NCBI GenBank assembly: GCA_041493035.1
Contig: JBGPYB010000192.1
Coordinates: 1 to 7,969 of the forward strand
Reading direction: 5' to 3'
Length of the DNA: 7,969 nucleotides
Source: JBGPYB01 sp041493035
Lineage (GTDB): Bacteria > Acidobacteriota > Vicinamibacteria > Fen-336
Below are positions 5,673 through 7,969 of this stretch, piece after piece. Numbering within the stretch: position 1 is the stretch's first letter; every line of letters starts with the position of its first letter. A program made the translations under genes and the position numbers. The notes beneath the pieces are model-generated. The model worked only from the letters and a program-made list of their open reading frames with translations, ran no database searches and was not told where the DNA came from.

Positions 5673-6737
5673 ATGGCTGACGAACGGAAAGATCACCTCT
5701 GGAAAGTGGCCCAGGAAGCCGAGGATCGCATCGACGACCTCGTCAAAGCGGGCTCCAACCCCATGGGGCTTGACGTGGGCACGAGCAAGGTCGTGGCGGC
5801 GCGGCGGCGCGGCAAGGATATCGAGTCGGCGGCGCAGCTCAACGCCTTCATCCCCGTCCCCTACGCCCGCTTCACCGAAACGATCCTCGGACAGAACGGC
5901 ATCGCCTACTACAGGGACGGCGACGATCTGGTGATCTACGGCTCGGCCACCGAGAAGTTCGCCAACATGTTCAACTCCGAGTGTCGGCGACCCATGGCCG
6001 ACGGGATTCTGAACCCCCGCGAGAAGTCGGCCTGGCCGGTCCTCGAGGCGATCCTTCAGAACCTGGTCCCGAAGGCGCGCACGAGCGGCGAGATCTTGAC
6101 CTTCTCGGTTCCGGCGGCTGCGCCCGGCAAGGAAGCGAGCCTCACGTATCACGAGGCCACCCTCCGCCGCTACTTCGAGTCCCTCGGCTACAAGGCCGTG
6201 GCGATCAACGAAGGGCTGGCGGTAATCTTCTCCGAGCTCGAGAACGAGAACTTCACCGGCATCGGCATCTCCTGCGGCGGCGGAATGTGCAACGTGGCTC
6301 TTGCCTACTTGTCGATCCCGTCGATCCTCTTCAGCATCGCCAAGGGGGGAGACTACATCGACGTCTCGGTGGGCGCCGTCGTGAACGAGCACGCGACCCG
6401 CGTCAAGGTCCAGAAGGAAGAATCCCTGGATCTGTCCAAGGCTCCGCGGGACAAGTTCGACAAGGCGCTCCATGTCTACTACGAGGACGTGGTCGACACC
6501 CTCGTGGACGGGCTACGGCGCGCGGTGTCGACCGGGGAGAAGCTCCCGCGAGCCGACCGGCCGCTCCCCATCGTCCTTTCGGGCGGCACGGCCAAGCCGA
6601 AGGGCTTCAAGGACCTGTTCGAGCGCACGCTCAAGTTGAAGCCGCTCCCGATCGAGATCGCCGAAGTCCGGATGGCCGCCGACCCTCTGGCGGCGACGGC
6701 TCGCGGCGCGCTCATCGCGGCGATGAACGAGAAATAG
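5673..6737 (+). CDS. Divergent actin-fold ATPase, MreB/FtsA-like (354 aa)
   Basis: The five nucleotide-pocket motifs of the actin/Hsp70 superfamily appear in order: phosphate-1 GLDVGTSKVV (32-41), connect-1 with SVPAAA (145-150) and AINEGLAVI (177-185, E180 in the catalytic Glu position), phosphate-2 TGIGISCGGGMCNVAL (195-210), connect-2 with KGGDYIDVSVG (224-234), and the adenosine motif IVLSGGTAKPKGF (300-312), ending with ADPLAATARGALIAA (336-350). It should therefore bind ATP in the cytoplasm and may polymerise. It is not an ordinary MreB: the phosphate-2 motif lacks the usual leading Asp (Ser200 replaces D of DIGGGT), a charged 30-residue helix precedes phosphate-1, and no clear membrane-insertion loop is seen. 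It also lacks an obvious FtsA 1C domain and FtsA C-terminal amphipathic helix. The 4-bp gap from the amidase and the terminator after it make it the last gene of that transcript. A role in positioning or controlling the amidase is inference. Confidence 0.85.
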   Translation: MADERKDHLWKVAQEAEDRIDDLVKAGSNPMGLDVGTSKVVAARRRGKDIESAAQLNAFIPVPYARFTETILGQNGIAYYRDGDDLVIYGSATEKFANMFNSECRRPMADGILNPREKSAWPVLEAILQNLVPKARTSGEILTFSVPAAAPGKEASLTYHEATLRRYFESLGYKAVAINEGLAVIFSELENENFTGIGISCGGGMCNVALAYLSIPSILFSIAKGGDYIDVSVGAVVNEHATRVKVQKEESLDLSKAPRDKFDKALHVYYEDVVDTLVDGLRRAVSTGEKLPRADRPLPIVLSGGTAKPKGFKDLFERTLKLKPLPIEIAEVRMAADPLAATARGALIAAMNEK

Positions 6738-6766
6738 CCCGGCCGAGAGACGGGCGCGGCGGTCCA

Positions 6767-6797
6767 AGGCCCGGGGCGTGGCGCCCCGGGCCTCTTT
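6767..6797 (+). terminator. Rho-independent terminator after the actin-like gene
   Basis: A perfect 12-bp stem AGGCCCGGGGCG (6767-6778) pairs with CGCCCCGGGCCT (6782-6793) across the 3-base loop TGG, followed by CTTT. The stem is almost all G/C and very stable, but the T tract is short, so termination may be partial. It separates the amidase/actin-like transcript from the TPR gene. Confidence 0.75.
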
Positions 6798-6822
6798 CGT
6801 GGCGGCCCGGCCTCGCCGTTAC

Positions 6823-6831
6823 TGCTAGACT
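6823..6831 (+). promoter_or_regulatory. Extended -10 promoter (TGCTAGACT), leaderless geometry
   Basis: TGC plus TAGACT (matching TATAAT at four of six positions) ends 5 nt before ATG 6837. This is the TANNNT-to-ATG spacing typical of leaderless transcripts. No Shine-Dalgarno sequence precedes the ATG, and a terminator lies just upstream, so the gene needs its own promoter. Confidence 0.5.
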
Positions 6832-6836
6832 CTGAC

Positions 6837-7969
6837 ATGCCTCGCCGCGCGCTCCCGTTGGCCGTCGTCGCGCTGCTGGCGGTCGCCACCCCCGCCTTCG
6901 CCGTCAAGGAGTGGTACGTCTACTACCTCGACGCCACCGAAGAGGACATCAGGGCCGGACGCTACGAGGAAGCCAAGAAATCCCTCGAAGAGGCGATCCG
7001 CTTGAAGCCCACGCCTGCTCTCAACGAGCGGACGTACGGCCTCGAGTTCATCGACTATCTCCCCTACTACTACCTCGGCCTCTGCCATCTCCGCACCGGA
7101 GACCTGAACACGGCCCTCCAGATGTTCAACATCGAGGTGGAGCGGGGCGTCGTCAAGCGAAGCCGCGTCTACAAGGACCTGCTTCGATTCAAGACCGAGG
7201 CGGAGAACGCGCGCAACGAAAAGGTGGCCCGCATGGCGCGGGAGGAGGTCGAGCGCCTTGTGAAGGAAGGGGCCGATCTCGCCCGAGGGGCGCGCTATGA
7301 CGAAGCCCTGGAGCGTCTGGCGAAGGCCTCGATCGGCGCGGGGAGCCTGGACCCCGCGACACTGCAGCGCGTCGTCGACCTGCGTGAGAAGATCCGCGCC
7401 GCGAAGCGCGAGGTCTCGGAATCGGCGGCCCGGGCCGCTCGGATCGAACAGGCCCTCGCCGAGGGGCGCCGGCTCCTCGATGAGGGGAAGGCCACCGAAG
7501 CCCACATTCGCTTCCAGGAAGTCCTCGGCCTGGACCCCCGGAACGCCGCCGCCGCGGAAGGACAACGCGACGCCCAGGAGCGCCTTCGCGCGTCGTCGAG
7601 CCGCGCGGGAATGGCGGCTGCGTTCGAGCGCGGCAAGGCGCTCTTCGACGCAGGAAAATACGAAGAGGCCCTGAAACCCCTCACCGACGCCACGGCAGAT
7701 CCCGGCAACGCGGCCGCCCGCGACCTCCTGGCTCAGGCCCAGAAGTTCGTGGAAGGCGTCAAGAGGGCCAGGGACCAGCGCGTGCGGATCGACACGCTCC
7801 TCGCCGACGCCGAACGCCTCATTGGCGACCGGAAGTTCTCGGCCGCGACCGTCAAGTTGGGCGAGGCCCTCGAACTCGACCCCGAGAACGTGAAGGCTCG
7901 GGAGCGCCTGGGGTTCGCCGAAAGAATGACGGGCGAGGAGCTCTTTCAGAGATGGCTGCCGAACCAGGC
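6837..7969 (+). CDS. Secreted TPR-repeat protein, 3' end beyond window
   Basis: The frame is open from ATG 6837 to the right edge (377 full codons) with no stop. Residues 1-22 are a clear signal peptide, MPRRALPLAVVALLAVATPAFA, with AFA cleavage before VKEW, so the product is exported to the periplasm or beyond. The mature part is made of TPR-like helical repeats: ATEEDIRAGRYEEAKKSLEE (33-52), YYYLGLCHLRTGDLNTALQMF (77-97), GADLARGARYDEALERL (145-161), EGRRLLDEGKATEAHIRF (209-226), RGKALFDAGKYEEALKPL (265-282) and DAERLIGDRKFSAATVKL (324-341), with charged, possibly coiled-coil linkers (about 120-145 and 180-210). A domain boundary seems near at FQRWLPNQ, just before the edge. The unseen C-terminus could carry an effector or binding domain; I cannot tell which. 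It lies downstream of a terminator with its own -10 box, so it is probably not in the amidase transcript. Confidence 0.85.
   Translation, partial: MPRRALPLAVVALLAVATPAFAVKEWYVYYLDATEEDIRAGRYEEAKKSLEEAIRLKPTPALNERTYGLEFIDYLPYYYLGLCHLRTGDLNTALQMFNIEVERGVVKRSRVYKDLLRFKTEAENARNEKVARMAREEVERLVKEGADLARGARYDEALERLAKASIGAGSLDPATLQRVVDLREKIRAAKREVSESAARAARIEQALAEGRRLLDEGKATEAHIRFQEVLGLDPRNAAAAEGQRDAQERLRASSSRAGMAAAFERGKALFDAGKYEEALKPLTDATADPGNAAARDLLAQAQKFVEGVKRARDQRVRIDTLLADAERLIGDRKFSAATVKLGEALELDPENVKARERLGFAERMTGEELFQRWLPNQ

Noticed and set aside
4673..6473. Long antisense open frames on the minus strand (4673-5584 and 5322-6473)
   Set aside because: Both mirror the amidase and actin-like genes, whose motifs are unmistakable. 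Long antisense frames are expected in GC-rich DNA, and these show no recognisable domain.
6737..6755. Small hairpin GCCCG...CGGGC just after the actin-like gene stop
   Set aside because: Only five base pairs with a nine-base loop and no T tract, which is easily chance in this composition. The 12-bp stem downstream is the real terminator candidate.
5981..6835. Plus-strand open frame of 284 codons overlapping the actin-like gene
   Set aside because: It is an Arg/Gly/His-rich frame shadow of the actin-like gene and runs through the terminator hairpin.
6825..7565. Minus-strand open frame opposite the secreted TPR gene
   Set aside because: It is antisense to a frame with a clean signal peptide and regular TPR repeats, and its own translation has no recognisable domain.

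Overview
The window is a gene-dense, very GC-rich bacterial segment with no intergenic gap longer than about 100 bp. It shows no tRNA, rRNA, CRISPR array, insertion sequence or integration signature. PilZ signalling, many TPR proteins, an MreB-like ATPase and a membrane-anchored amidase point to a Gram-negative-type soil or sediment bacterium. Acidobacteriota or a similarly GC-rich phylum is my best guess, at low confidence, because no taxonomic marker is complete here.

Left arm (1-3790, minus strand). Five tightly packed genes read leftward: a PilZ domain protein, a tandem-GNAT acetyltransferase-like protein, an exported TPR protein, a small exported protein of unknown function, and the first 109 codons of recG. 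Successive genes overlap by 20 nt (pilZ/GNAT), by 4 nt (GTGA, GNAT/TPR) and by 4 nt (CTGA, exported protein/recG). The only real gap is 23 bp (924-946), and it contains a consensus -10 box, so the last two genes probably also have their own promoter.

Centre (3791-3845). A 55-bp divergent promoter region has back-to-back, overlapping -10 boxes serving the left and right arms.

Right arm (3846-7969, plus strand). A four-helix membrane protein is followed by a single-pass membrane protein with a large extracytoplasmic amidase_2/PGRP domain. Four bases later comes a divergent actin-fold ATPase, and then a strong hairpin terminator. After it, a secreted TPR protein starts from what looks like a leaderless promoter and runs off the right edge. 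The amidase/actin-like pair is the most interesting part. A peptidoglycan hydrolase with a cytoplasmic N-terminal domain is co-transcribed with a cytoskeletal-type ATPase, which suggests, by inference only, spatial control of wall hydrolysis.

The 9-mer CTATAATCC occurs at three separate gene starts (minus 940-932, plus 3816-3824, plus 4250-4258). No convincing -35 box accompanies any of them. Several start codons sit so close to the -10 box that the transcripts would be leaderless or nearly so.
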